Made by a program: the position numbers and the translations under genes | The notes under the pieces: generated by a model | Told to the model about the DNA's origin: nothing | Databases searched by the model: none | Seen by the model: the letters and a program-made list of their open reading frames with translations, nothing else | Shown: positions 1 to 10,647 of the stretch, in pieces | Layout of the letters: every line of letters starts with the position of its first letter | Numbering within the stretch: the first letter of the stretch is position 1 | NCBI GenBank assembly: GCA_027186245.1 | Contig: CP114482.1 | Location: forward strand, 1,121,001-1,185,000 | From: Coriaria nepalensis | Lineage: Eukaryota > Streptophyta > Magnoliopsida > Cucurbitales > Coriariaceae | Length of the DNA stretch: 64,000 nucleotides | Reading direction: 5' to 3'

Positions 1-75
1 TCTTACTTTTTTTTTTTTTTTCCTCTTTAATAAAAAAAAAATTGCAAATGATACGTATTATTAAAAAAAGCTATT

Positions 76-119
<44 letters not shown>

Positions 120-979
120 TCTTTATTCCTAATTATCAACGGAAGGAAATTAATATTCTTGTGTTCCATGGCGATACCCAACTTGAAAGGGAAGCCGAAG
201 CTCTATATTCCCCCGAAACATGATAACATATCATCATGATGTGGATGTGAAGTGGTAGATTTCATAAGCCTACACCTTTTTTTTTAAAAAAAAAAATTTT
301 AAAGTCCACACAAGATTAATCGTCAACCGTCCTCTCCATCTTTGACTTTCTTTTAAGTCAATTCAACGGATTTGACTTATTGAACCATAAGTTATACATA
401 CTAACTAGTAATTCATTCATCAGGTGCTTATGACTATATATTATACTCACTAGTATGCTTTGGGCAACATAAAAAAAATATATATATATCATTTTAATTA
501 TATTTAAATTGAAACATATGAATGAAAACTACATTTTTTTAGTCCAAATTATGTCATCATATTTAATTAAGAAAAAAAAATACATAAAATTATATCATAT
601 ATTATACTGTTAAATCATATATTTCCAGGTTAAAATTTAAATAAATATCCAAAATTTTAAAACTTTATATTACTAATCAAGTGTATTACATTAACCACCT
701 ATATTGTTTTTCTACTATCCATCACATATATCACGCGGTTTTAGAATCTTACTACAAAAAAAACGCGTACACGCATCATCATCAGACATTATGCTTCATT
801 GCCCTTTATTGATTCCACCACCAAAAAAACAAAGACAATATTCCACAAATCAGACAAGATTCTAGTTGATGTTTTGACTCTTAATCTCTTGTTCTCAACT
901 TCTTCTTCTCTACTTCTCATTGAACAAACCTCCCCCCCCATCCCCCCCCCCCCTCCAAAAAAAGACCAATAAGAGGAAA
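1..979. other. AT-rich upstream region of the CML gene
   Basis: No gene is seen here. The stretch is AT-rich, with a poly-A run and a (TA)n microsatellite at about 92-119 and a shorter TA tract near 477-488. The last 60 bases before the CML start are pyrimidine-rich and end in long C runs (about 930-955). These are C-rich in the transcript and G-rich on the opposite strand. This part is probably the promoter and 5' leader of the CML gene; no convincing TATA box could be fixed. Confidence 0.5.
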
Positions 980-1687
980 ATGTTGCTAATAAACATACTG
1001 TTATTGGCAGTTTTATTCGTTGCAGCCCTACTCAGCCTCTTCTACAATATCCCACTTTCCAAGAAACTTTCTTCGTTGTTTCAGTATTTCTTACCTACCA
1101 AACAGAATTCTCCTTCCGACCACGTCAACGACAGCAACATAAACAACAACAGGGAGAAGGAGGAGAAGAAGAAGAATGTTCACGATGATCGGGCCAATCG
1201 TCACAAAACGATCAGAAAGATGTTTGATACTTTCGACAAGAACAGGGACGGGTTCATAACCAAACAGGAGCTAATGGAGTCGATGAGGAACATACGAATC
1301 GTCATGTCAGAGAAAGAGGTTGAAGAGATGGTAATGAAAGTGGATGATAACGGAGATGGGTTGATTGATTTTGAAGAGTTTAGCATGTTCTGTAGTAGTA
1401 ATAGTAGTAGTATTGGCGGTTCTGAGGAGTGTTTGGTTGGTGAGAAAATAGCGGAGGAGGAGGAAGAATTGGTGATATTGAAGGATGCTTTTGATGTGTT
1501 TGATAAGGATAAAGATGGGCTGATTTCGGAAGATGAGTTGGGATTGGTTTTGAGTTCTTTAGGGTTGAAAGAAGGGAAGAGGATTGAGGGTTGTAAGGAG
1601 ATGATAAGGCAAGTTGATGTGGATGGTGATGGCATGGTTAATTTTGATGAGTTTAAGAATATGATGAAGCAAAGTGGATCATCATAA
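980..1687 (+). CDS. Calmodulin-like protein with N-terminal membrane anchor (CML3/5 type)
   Basis: Single-exon gene of 235 aa. It encodes a Ca2+ sensor with four EF-hands. The loops are at residues 86-97 ([12 protein letters not shown]), 122-133 ([12 protein letters not shown]), 175-186 ([12 protein letters not shown]) and 213-224 ([12 protein letters not shown]). All four keep Asp at position 1, Gly at 6 and Glu at 12, so all should bind Ca2+. Residues 2-22 form a hydrophobic segment followed by basic residues, the signal-anchor seen in the Arabidopsis CML3/4/5 group, which act at endomembranes. A charged linker (about 40-75) joins it to the EF-hands, and an acidic insert (about 140-165) separates the two EF pairs. 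The same frame is open 20 codons upstream through a proline-rich stretch but has no ATG there, so the ATG at 980 is chosen. The membrane target and partners are unknown. Confidence 0.9.
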   Translation: MLLINILLLAVLFVAALLSLFYNIPLSKKLSSLFQYFLPTKQNSPSDHVNDSNINNNREKEEKKKNVHDDRANRHKTIRKMFDTFDKNRDGFITKQELMESMRNIRIVMSEKEVEEMVMKVDDNGDGLIDFEEFSMFCSSNSSSIGGSEECLVGEKIAEEEEELVILKDAFDVFDKDKDGLISEDELGLVLSSLGLKEGKRIEGCKEMIRQVDVDGDGMVNFDEFKNMMKQSGSS

Positions 1688-2218
1688 GATATTTGTTCTG
1701 GTCTTTTAACAAATATGGTTCAAGCTCCAACAAATTATTTGTTTAACAAATATGTTTACAACTACTGTACTTAGCCTAGGTACGTTCCACTTGTCATGTT
1801 TTCAGTAGTGTGGTCTTAGTCTCTCGATTAGGTGCAGTCAAGAATCATGTTAATCTATATTTTATAGGTTTCTCGCTTGACCAAATGCACTCAATAATTT
1901 CTCATCTTGGTAACCTATATTTCGTAGGTTTCAAAAGGATTTGCATATACAAATTTCATAAATAATTCTTTTTATTTTCGGCAAGAAAACAGAGAAATTC
2001 TTGAATATTTTGATTGAGTTTAGATTTGTGTTTAAGAAAAAAGAAAAAAAAGAAAAAACACAGACTGAGTGGGTGAGAATACAATAACGAAGAAGAGAAA
2101 TCCATAGAATGGTCAAAATGATAAGAACAAGTAAAACCTACATATTGGACATTTAAAACCTACATCTTAGAATTAACGAAAATTACGTACAGACACGATA
2201 GAACATGGTTCGAGATCA
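1688..2218. other. Convergent spacer between CML and the CUE pseudogene
   Basis: Holds the 3' ends of two convergent genes. Two related short stretches at about 1866-1870 and 1926-1930 both read cctatattt-tagg, a weak local repeat. No further coding signal was found. Confidence 0.4.
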
Positions 2219-3810
2219 TTAGAAAACATCCGGATGGAATTGTCCCGGAATTCAGCTGCTTTGTTGAGCTTGCTTCAGATGCATTGTCAGTGCATAGTTA
2301 TTAACCTGGCATTGCAGAAAAAAGGTAAACTCAACTGAAAAATATAATGAATAAGAGATTTAGTTTAATGCAGTTTTGTGGGTCTATAATGGATTTTTGA
2401 CACAAACTGGGGTTTCATAATTTTAAACTAAAAAATGCACCCTAAGAAGCCAAAAGGTTAATGAGCTAAACCTCTAGTGTTCTTAACTGCTCCTGGTATT
2501 GAGACACAAGTTGCTTCAGCTGCTGCAATTCTTGGCTTCTGCCTTCATATTCTTTCTGACGTTCATGCTGAATAGATATGGCACGCTTGAGAATAGTATT
2601 TTCCTGAATAACTGCTCCCAATTGCTCCCTCAACATCATGTTTTCCTAAAACAAGGAAAATTTAGAAGAATGAAACGACGGTAGAACAAAAAGAAAGAGA
2701 AACGATAACGAGCAGATTTTTGGTATTCCATAGTAAGTATTATCCTCTTGTATAGCATCAAATAAATAAGAAAGATGTAATTTGTAGTATCAGAAAACCT
2801 GTGGAAAATTCTGGGCTACTTCTGCTCTTGCACATGAGCAGATGGACTTTTCCAGAACCTCAAGCAGTCGAGAAGCACAGGAACGAGCATCTTCTATGTC
2901 AATGGCACGCATCATTTCCCTTAAAAAGAGCATATAACATTTGCATAAAGAAGGATGTTCAGCATTTAAGGCCTTCGGCAAACTTTGCTAATCCTAGTGC
3001 CATTTGCATAAATGGGGAAATTGATATAGCATAAACTCCACTAGGAAACCTTACATAGAACATATAACATTCCAATTGTCACTGTCTCTCACACACAAGA
3101 CTTGCCAACAATTCCAAAGTTCAACAAGAACTCAATGCCCAAATCCAGTGATACAATAGTTTAACCATGGAAATTACTGTGTTGTTGCGGTTGAACACTT
3201 GGTTCCAACATTCCATCAGGTTCGCTTGGAGGAGCAGAACCCGAGTTTATAGCAGCAGGTCCTAAGCGAAGCTCGGTCAAACTTCTAATGGCTGAATCTA
3301 GATCATCAACACATTCTTCAAGTGCTCTCTCTAGAAGCTAGAATAATGGTTTTACAAAGCAATTATTAATTTGCAGGATAGATGTTGTACAGAGTTCAGA
3401 TCATAGAAACCATCAAACGCATAATGAAATGAATTGATAGTCGTGATTCTTATTCACAGATAACTTTCACTCTTATCAGATAATATCCAGATCACTAACT
3501 TGCTCAACAAGGTTCAGAAATTCAAAAATGTTTCCTAGTTCAAATTAAATTCATAACATATCCTAATCATCAGAATGGAGTAGTTACATATACAAAATGG
3601 AAGAACCAAAAAACCAAACAAACCTGCTTGTCCATATCGGGAAAGATAGCCCTAAGCTGCTCGAGCAGATGACCAGATTGCGAAGAAAACGTCGGAAGAG
3701 AAGCAAAATCAGACTGATTCGACGGCCTAGGAGCAGCAAATTCTCTTAGATACAGGAGGCGTAGGTAGGTCTTCGAAAAAGGATCTCTTCCCACACACTA
3801 TGGCAGACAT
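2219..3810 (-). pseudogene. Decaying CUE-domain protein gene
   Basis: The minus strand encodes most of a plant CUE-domain protein (ubiquitin-binding helix bundle plus C-terminal coiled coil; the family starts MSAIVCGKRS). Recognisable exons are 3624-3810 (N-terminus), 3178-3337 (LLERALEECVDDLDSAIRSL, the CUE core), 2799-about 2925 (REMMRAIDIEDARSCASRLL), 2472-2645 (coiled coil ENMMLREQLGA) and 2219-2305 (VNNYALTMHLKQAQQ). GT-AG junctions are still readable, which argues for recent decay. Defects: after about 24 codons the N-terminal frame hits TAG at 3727-3729, while the conserved text resumes in another frame (FAAPRPSNQS, then AIFPDMDKQ); the conserved segment usually reading EWVDLLVREMM has lost its first half; and an in-frame TGA at 2252-2254 cuts off IPGQFHPDVF. 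Sequencing error could explain one defect but hardly all three. Confidence 0.78.
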
Positions 3811-4849
3811 GTTTTTCAAGCACCCCTCTGCTCAGCTTCCTCTACTCTTTGAGCGCTCGATCCGCACCCCAATCCCTCCTCCGTCTTGCTCATGCAGCGG
3901 GACCCGATCGGATTCAATCCCTATCCCTGCTTACTTTCCCAAAAATTAGAATCAAACCTAAAAAGATGATCGTGATACAAGAAAAACAAACAGAAATTTG
4001 CAGAGAAACTGATCGTGATACAAGATATTTATCTGATTCCATCGCTGCTTCGACTTCCGAGATGCCGAGATCGGGGAAGAAAGGAAAAAATAGGGTTTTT
4101 GGGGATAGAGAGAAATTCTAGGATTTGTTCGGTTCTCTTCCGTTTGAGAAACTCTTTGGTTCAGTCATTCATGGCGGGGCAAAGCCAGCAAACAACCCTC
4201 CAAAATCGCTTTCGTTCAAGTAACCTGGCTGTAAGCAGGTTCGCTAGACACATAGCGCCACGTGTGAATTAACTGTGCCTTTTTTGACACGTGACGTTGA
4301 ATGATTGGGCGAGGTAGCGATCTTAGATCACTAAAGGTCCATTGGGCACAACTTTTGGCGCGCTCAACGTCAGCTGTGATGTATTTTGGAACGTCAGATT
4401 TTTTGACCAATTTGTTTCAACCTTTTTTTTTTTACTATGTCCAGTCTGATTCGGGTCAGTTTAAATATAACCCGGTAAGTACGAATTGATTCGGCCCGTT
4501 AACAGTCCTACTTAGACCTCCCTAAATTTTTTTAAAACCCCTCCCTAAATTTTTTTAAAACGCTTCCCTTTTCTCTCCGTTCAACTCCGGTCGGCGGCGT
4601 GTGTCTACTCCGACGACACCGACTTCCCTTCTCATTCACAAGACGCAAACGCCATTTATACAGGTTCATTTTCCCCTTCTTCTTCTTCTCCTTCTTCTTC
4701 TTAGTTAATCTTACACTGGTTCTTTTTTGTTTTTTCGATTTTTGGATTTGGAGCTAACGATCGGAACAAAATGAAGGCATTATAGTCTTATTTTTCATTG
4801 TTTTCTTGTTTTACATTCTTCTTCTCAGTCCTCTAGCAGATAGATAAGT
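3811..4849. promoter_or_regulatory. Divergent promoter and DAPB leader
   Basis: Lies between the divergent starts of the CUE pseudogene (-) and DAPB (+). It holds two palindromic G-boxes (CACGTG) at 4259-4264 and 4288-4293, the second followed directly by another ACGT core (4294-4297). These are typical bZIP/bHLH sites, but binding is inferred only. The pyrimidine-rich DAPB leader appears to contain an intron from about 4664 (CAG|gttcat) to 4828 (cttctcag). Small ORFs here have no support. Confidence 0.5.
4517..4561. repeat. Two-copy 22-bp direct repeat
   Basis: The 22 bases from 4517 (cctccctaaattttttt and on) recur exactly at 4540-4561, separated by one C. It lies about 100 bases before the predicted DAPB leader intron, close to where transcription would start. 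Confidence 0.9.
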
Positions 4850-7398
4850 ATGGGGTCCATGCTCAATATGTTCAACAATGGCGGCTTCATTCTATCATCT
4901 AGCAAAGGTAAAATTCTTCGAAAGCATAGATCATGGTGTTCAAGACCAATCATTTCAATGGCGGTTTCGCCTATCCAACATCTCGATATATCAACGTCTC
5001 GAAACTTAGACATCCCCATCATGGTATGTTAAATATTAATATCATCCTTCATCTCTATAAAAAATAAAAATGTTCAAACTTTATTTACCAAATCCATGAC
5101 TCTAGAAGCTCCATCTTGTCGAGATGTATAAGACAAAAAGTAAAGGATATTCAAATGTGTCGTTCACTTGGAAGAGAGTATATTATATGCATATGAGGTT
5201 TTCGATAAAATGCCTCAATGGCTTTACGAGAATGTTTTCCGTTTAAGCCTAAAACCTAACCTCTCTGTCGGCCCGTATAATCGTTTAAAAATCCTCAGAT
5301 TCTAGTTTCAGTTCAGCTTTTGAAATTGTAGTTCTAGGAAAATTGGACTTTGTCCTAATTGTATTTAAATTATATTGTCAGGTAAATTATATTTGTCTTT
5401 CAATCTGTGTTTGAGCCACAAACTAACGATTTTGTGGGCTCAAAATGGAGTTTCAGACATGAACCCAAAGGGAGATTTCATGAGTGGTTGGTATCTTTGT
5501 CTATTTTAGGTAAATGGGTGTACTGGGAAAATGGGGAAAGCTGTTATAAAAGCAGCAGATTCTGCTGGACTTAATGTTGTTCCCATTTCATTTGGCTCTG
5601 AGACGGAATCTGGACTTACTGTGCAAGTGTGTGAAAAGGATATTCAGGTTCATGGTCCATCTGAAAGAGAAAGCGTCCTTGCATCTGTTTTGGATAAACA
5701 CCCAAATTTGATCGTGGTGGACTATACTGTGCCTTCTGCAGTGAATGGTAACTCTTTTTACAGACCCATTTTTCATTTGATTTTACTTATGATATGTGTT
5801 TCAAGGATAAAACCGCTCATTGTCTTCTTTTGAGTTTATGAACTCTTATCTTACAAGCGTCGGGGAAAAATTAATTTTGTGCTGTGTGGTGCATAGTTTA
5901 GTTTCTAAACATGCTTGTTCAAACTTTAGGCAAAACATTTTGAACTCCAGTTTTATGTTTAATATCTCGTGTAGGCCTCTATAGTCATTTAAAGAACGCA
6001 AAATATAACTTACCTCACAAAGTAACCAAAATACAGTTTCCCAAGCTTGAGTTAACTTGAAGTACATTTTCAAATTGCTTTCCAAATGCACATGGGTCCA
6101 TTTGAGTGGACTTATTAAATTCAAATCGAGGGTTATTATCCAGTTTGGGTCCACAGGTCTTCTACTTTCAACTACTTTCCCAAAGGCACCCTAAGGTAAC
6201 CATGGTGTTGTTGTACGTCAAATCGACCCTCAATCATATGTAATTTTTCCTATGTTTCCTATAGATAATGCAGAACTGTATAGCACAGTTGGAGTCCCAT
6301 TTGTAATGGGAACAACTGGTGGGGACAGGGATCAATTATATAAGACTGTAGAAGACTCGAACATATATGCAGTGATCTCCCCACAAATGGGAAAACAGGT
6401 TATCTTTAATTTCAAATCACTAACATATGCTCTTAACACCACTCTTAGGATCTTTGTGTTTCCTTGATCTAATAGCACTTTTTTGGTGTGTTCATTCAAG
6501 GTTGTCGCATTTCTTGCAGCCATGGATATTATGGCAGAGCAATTCCCTGGAGCCTTCCATGGCTATTCCCTAGAGGTATATCTTACTCTAGTCCTATTCA
6601 CCTTATTTATATATCTATTTTAATGGTTATTTAAGTTGATTTTAGGTATACTAATAACATAAGGATGTGAAAAATTGGATCGAACTTAACTTTAGGTGAT
6701 GGAGTCTCATCAAGCAAGCAAACTGGATACATCTGGAACGGCCAAGGCCGTCATTTCTTGCTTCCAAAAGTTAGGTGTTTCATTTGATCAGGAACAGGTA
6801 CAATGAAATTCTCTCTTCATGGTCATGTTTATTAGTTTAAGTTTTTCTTCTTGAATATGATTTATTTATAATGATCAGATAAAAATGATCCGGGATCCAA
6901 GGCAACAGATTGAAATGGTGGGTGTTCCAGAGGAGCATTTATCTGGTCATGCTTTTCATATGTACCATCTCACATCACCGGACCAAACGTAATGAACATC
7001 TTATTATATTTCTTATCATTTATCATACATCAAAAATTCTTTTTATTTATTGGCTTTGAAATTAACCCTTTTCTTTTTTTTTTAATTCTTAAGCTCTATT
7101 AATATCTTTCTTTTTCTTCCAGAGTGTCGTTTGAGTTTCAGCACAATGTCTGTGGTAGATCAATATACGCAGAGGGTACTGTTGATGCCGTGATTTTCCT
7201 CGCCAGCAAGGTATTAAAATCATCTCTTCTTCTTATATATTTATATATAAATTAACTAGTCATTCATCCAAGTCTATATTATTTCTACATGCTATTTAGA
7301 ATATTATTTATTTGTTCGTCACCATATAGATTCGATCAAAGGCGGATAAGCGGATATACAATATGATCGATGTCTTGCGGGAGGGAAACATGCGATGA
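4850..7398 (+). CDS. DAPB2: 4-hydroxy-tetrahydrodipicolinate reductase, plastidial (DapB type)
   Basis: Eight exons: 4850-5023, 5510-5747, 6265-6398, 6501-6575, 6696-6797, 6879-6988, 7123-7210, 7330-7398, giving 329 aa. The enzyme reduces the dihydrodipicolinate precursor with NAD(P)H in the diaminopimelate route to lysine, in the chloroplast. Residues 1 to about 55 are Ser/Arg-rich and lack acidic residues at the start, fitting a transit peptide. The nucleotide-binding loop is VNGCTGKMG (59-67). The plant form of the substrate segment is GTTGGDR, and the active-site segment SHQASKLDTSGTA (211-223) keeps the His and Lys (H212, K216) that match the catalytic pair of bacterial DapB. The C-terminal domain ends DVLREGNMR, as in Arabidopsis DAPB1/DAPB2. 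The closely related CRR1 (NDH assembly) is the main alternative, but the intact catalytic segment favours DAPB. All introns are GT-AG. Confidence 0.93.
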
Positions 7399-8424
7399 AG
7401 GAGTGTTCGTGTTCCATTTTCCTTAACTGGAGTTGGATTTAAAGATGTTCTGTTTAGTAAAGGGAATGACAAATTTTGGGAGCTATAATGTAATGTGATA
7501 TCTAAATGCTAGGACTTTTGTTCTTGTTGTTTCCTTTTCCTTTATATAAACAAACACTGGAATTAGGTATGGATGGATCTCAAACTGTTGAGCTATTTGC
7601 AATGAGGAGTTCTGCAGTATGTTCTTTTTTATAGTAATGCATTCTGCACTTTAGGTGTTCATTTCATTTTTTATCAGATAACCGGACACATACGAAGCAC
7701 ATAACCGTAGCTGTTAGCTTTTAATGGACAGAAAGAAGTCGAGTCTAGTTGTAGAAAACCTATGAAGAATGTATTGTATCGTGGAACTCTGTACATAACT
7801 GTTTACCAAGCTCTCTCTCCCAATCAATACCACCATTTCGTCGTCCTATCAAAATTGTTAAAGCCATCGATCACTGTCCTTGTTACTTCCGCAACAATTG
7901 CAACCTCCTCTGCCGCAACTACCGCAGTCTCAGTATCGCAGTACAAACGAAAGTACTATTATATGATGATTGCTGTTGAAACTTTGTGTCGAAAAATATA
8001 ATAAGTCGAAATAATGCTGCAATTTTAGAGTATAATTTGTTTTGCAAAGAGGTATAGAATTCAAATTCGGGACTTAAATCACAATCAGTCCAAGTTAAAA
8101 GCAAAATTGAAATTTCCGAACACCTGCAACATTTCCGGTCATATGCTCCGACCGGATATAACCGATTAACGGCTAGTTAGAACATCAAATAATTAATTGA
8201 GAAATCCAGAAGTTGCATACCAGCGTTCTTGCATAATAAAATCAATTTGAACGGCATGGAGTCGAGAAATTCTTACATAAATCAAGTCTTGAACTTCGCA
8301 ACCTCTCCATTAATAGGGAGACAACAAGAAGAGAAATAAAGGGGCAAAATAAAATTAAAAAAAACAAGAACAAGAACAAGATATAGTGCATGGTTCTAAG
8401 CCTACAGATATTGAAGAACAAAAC
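7399..8424. other. DAPB 3' region and spacer
   Basis: Contains the DAPB 3' UTR and then moderately AT-rich spacer reaching the MIR171 hairpin. The short ORFs here show no family resemblance and no codon bias; nothing else is supported. Confidence 0.4.
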
Positions 8425-8535
8425 AGAAGGGAAAGTGATATTGGCGCGGCTCAATCTGAGATCGTATTTTACAACTCGAATCTGTAAATCCGTCTTCGGA
8501 TTGAACCTCACCAACATCGCTTTCTTTTTCATCTT
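8425..8535 (-). ncRNA. MIR171: MIR171 precursor hairpin
   Basis: On the minus strand, positions 8454 to 8434 spell the 21-nt miR171b/c-type mature sequence (begins TTGAGCCGCGCC, ends AATATCACT). Upstream on the same strand, 8521 to 8501 (AGCGATGTTGGTGAGGTTCA and one more A) pairs with it over its whole length with two mismatches and three G:U pairs. The loop is 46 nt and the stem extends outward through GAAAG/CTTTC. The mature strand is on the 3' arm, as in known MIR171 genes. miR171 directs cleavage of HAM/SCL6-type GRAS transcripts that maintain meristems. The imperfect pairing marks a true foldback rather than an antisense target fragment. Confidence 0.93.
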
Positions 8536-10616
8536 TGCCTCCAAATATCAATCAAGCTAGCCTTCTTATTATCACAATCACATGAACAGATGATATATAT
8601 CATGTTTTTTTGCCTTTCAATCTACAAGGCGCCATGTTTATGTACGGTACTTGCCACTATATACCTGCCAAAAAGGAAAAAAAGAAATTGCATGAATAAA
8701 TAACAGAAGAAAAGAAAATATAAAAGGTGTTAGAGAAAAATAAGATCCTTTCTAGCTTGGTCCCATTCATGTTGCACCAATGTATAACATTATGATGATT
8801 TGATTCTCCTCATGAATTTTTCCCCAAAATATTAGACAGGATATCATGATTGTAACCTAACAACAATGATGTGACATAAAATTTGTTTTGAGTTTTGAAA
8901 GAGTTGTTTTTTTCTGTGTTACCAAATTGAATAAAAGATGAAGATCTTTCTCTTTTGGTTTAGAGGTCAAAAAAGTAAAGTATCAGAACACTTTTGAATT
9001 CAAGGGGAATAACACTCGTATCAAAATTCAAAGGAATGTTTTCCACAATGAACACACAAATGGGGTCCAAAATCCCAAATCAACAACTTGACTCATCATG
9101 ATCAGACATATCAAGATCATATGCATGTGAAGAGATAAAAGAAAAAGATGTATATTTAGTGATAATTCTTCACCTCTATATATGCTACCGAATCCGAAAC
9201 CCCGGAAATGGGGATAGCTAGTGCTGATCGATGAAGTCCCGGAACTGTAAACAATCATACATGCATATATATATAAATATATAATAGCTAGAGATCATGT
9301 AGAAAAGAAGATCAATGAAGATATAAGAAAGGGTTGAGAGGGAAGTAGATATACATATATATACACGTAAGTGAAGGGTTAAGCCTCGGGATGTGAAGGG
9401 AGAAGAAGGTGAGGCGAATGATGTGAAGAACATTACTGGGTCATGCATGGGGAGCATGTAAACATTTACTTTAGGGTTTTTGTCATGCTTCATCTCTACT
9501 CAATTATATATCACACCATTTTTATTTTTATTTTTATTTTTCAATCCCTATCTCTCCTATCTCTCTCTCTACATGTCTCTCTTGCATGATGCATGCGCAT
9601 GTACCTCACAATTTTCTCCATAAAAAAGCACATCTTAGATAATTCATATTCATTATATCTCCTTTTCGAATAACTATTCGGTACAATCTAATTTTATGAT
9701 CAGAATCTTATCATATTCGTAAAAAATAATTAATTATACGATTATAAATAATTCAACATATTTTAAATGACGCGTCTAAATTAATGAATTTAGATAAATA
9801 TATATTTATAACCGTAATTTTATTTTTTTTTTAGCTGACGTGATAATATTATAATTGCGAATTACACAGAATCGTATTGAATAAGAATTTCACTTAATAC
9901 TTACTTCTTTCTATCTAGTAATAACACTTAAATAAACTTAATAATATTATTCTTTTAATATATATAACTTCACCTTTTCATATTCATGCTTAATTAGTTG
10001 TTTCATTGTATGTACAATTATACTACATTATAACATCAATTAACATAGCTTGAATTTATTTAAAAGATTAGCTACGTTCTAAAACAAATGGTTATACTTG
10101 ATCTTCTCGAAGGCATAATGCTTAGGTAATAATTAAATCAAATCACATATTACACGAGTATAACAATTAAAATTATATTTAAGATAATGATATAAATTGT
10201 CAAATGTCTTGAAAATTCGTTATTCCAACTAGTTGCACTATACATACAGCGCTAAATATTGAACGAATAATCAATCAAGCATGAAACAAACCAATAATTT
10301 CAGCAATATTTAATCCAAAACCCATTTTCTTAAAAGGATTCAATTCTTCACACTTGATTGTACTTGAAAAAAGAAAAAAGAAAAAAGAGTACTAAAAATG
10401 AAGATTAGTCAATTGGTAAGAGGACGAGAGTTTGGGAACAGAAATGCAGAATGTCAGCAAACGGGATTCTGTCTAGGAAAGAAAAAAGTAAAACGATTTT
10501 CCACACACGTATTGGCAATTTGACATTCATACACAAATATTTAACTTATACTATAATTGTAAGGTATTAATATTATAGTACTAATTCTATGTATATATAT
10601 TAATGTTATAGTACGA

Positions 10617-10647
<31 letters not shown>

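Noticed and set aside
1201..1635. 144-codon antisense ORF in the CML gene
   Set aside because: Shadow of the EF-hand coding frame; the Ser-rich translation has no family resemblance.
8242..8544. 100-codon ORF covering the MIR171 hairpin
   Set aside because: It opens with TTG rather than ATG and its sequence is explained by the hairpin arms.
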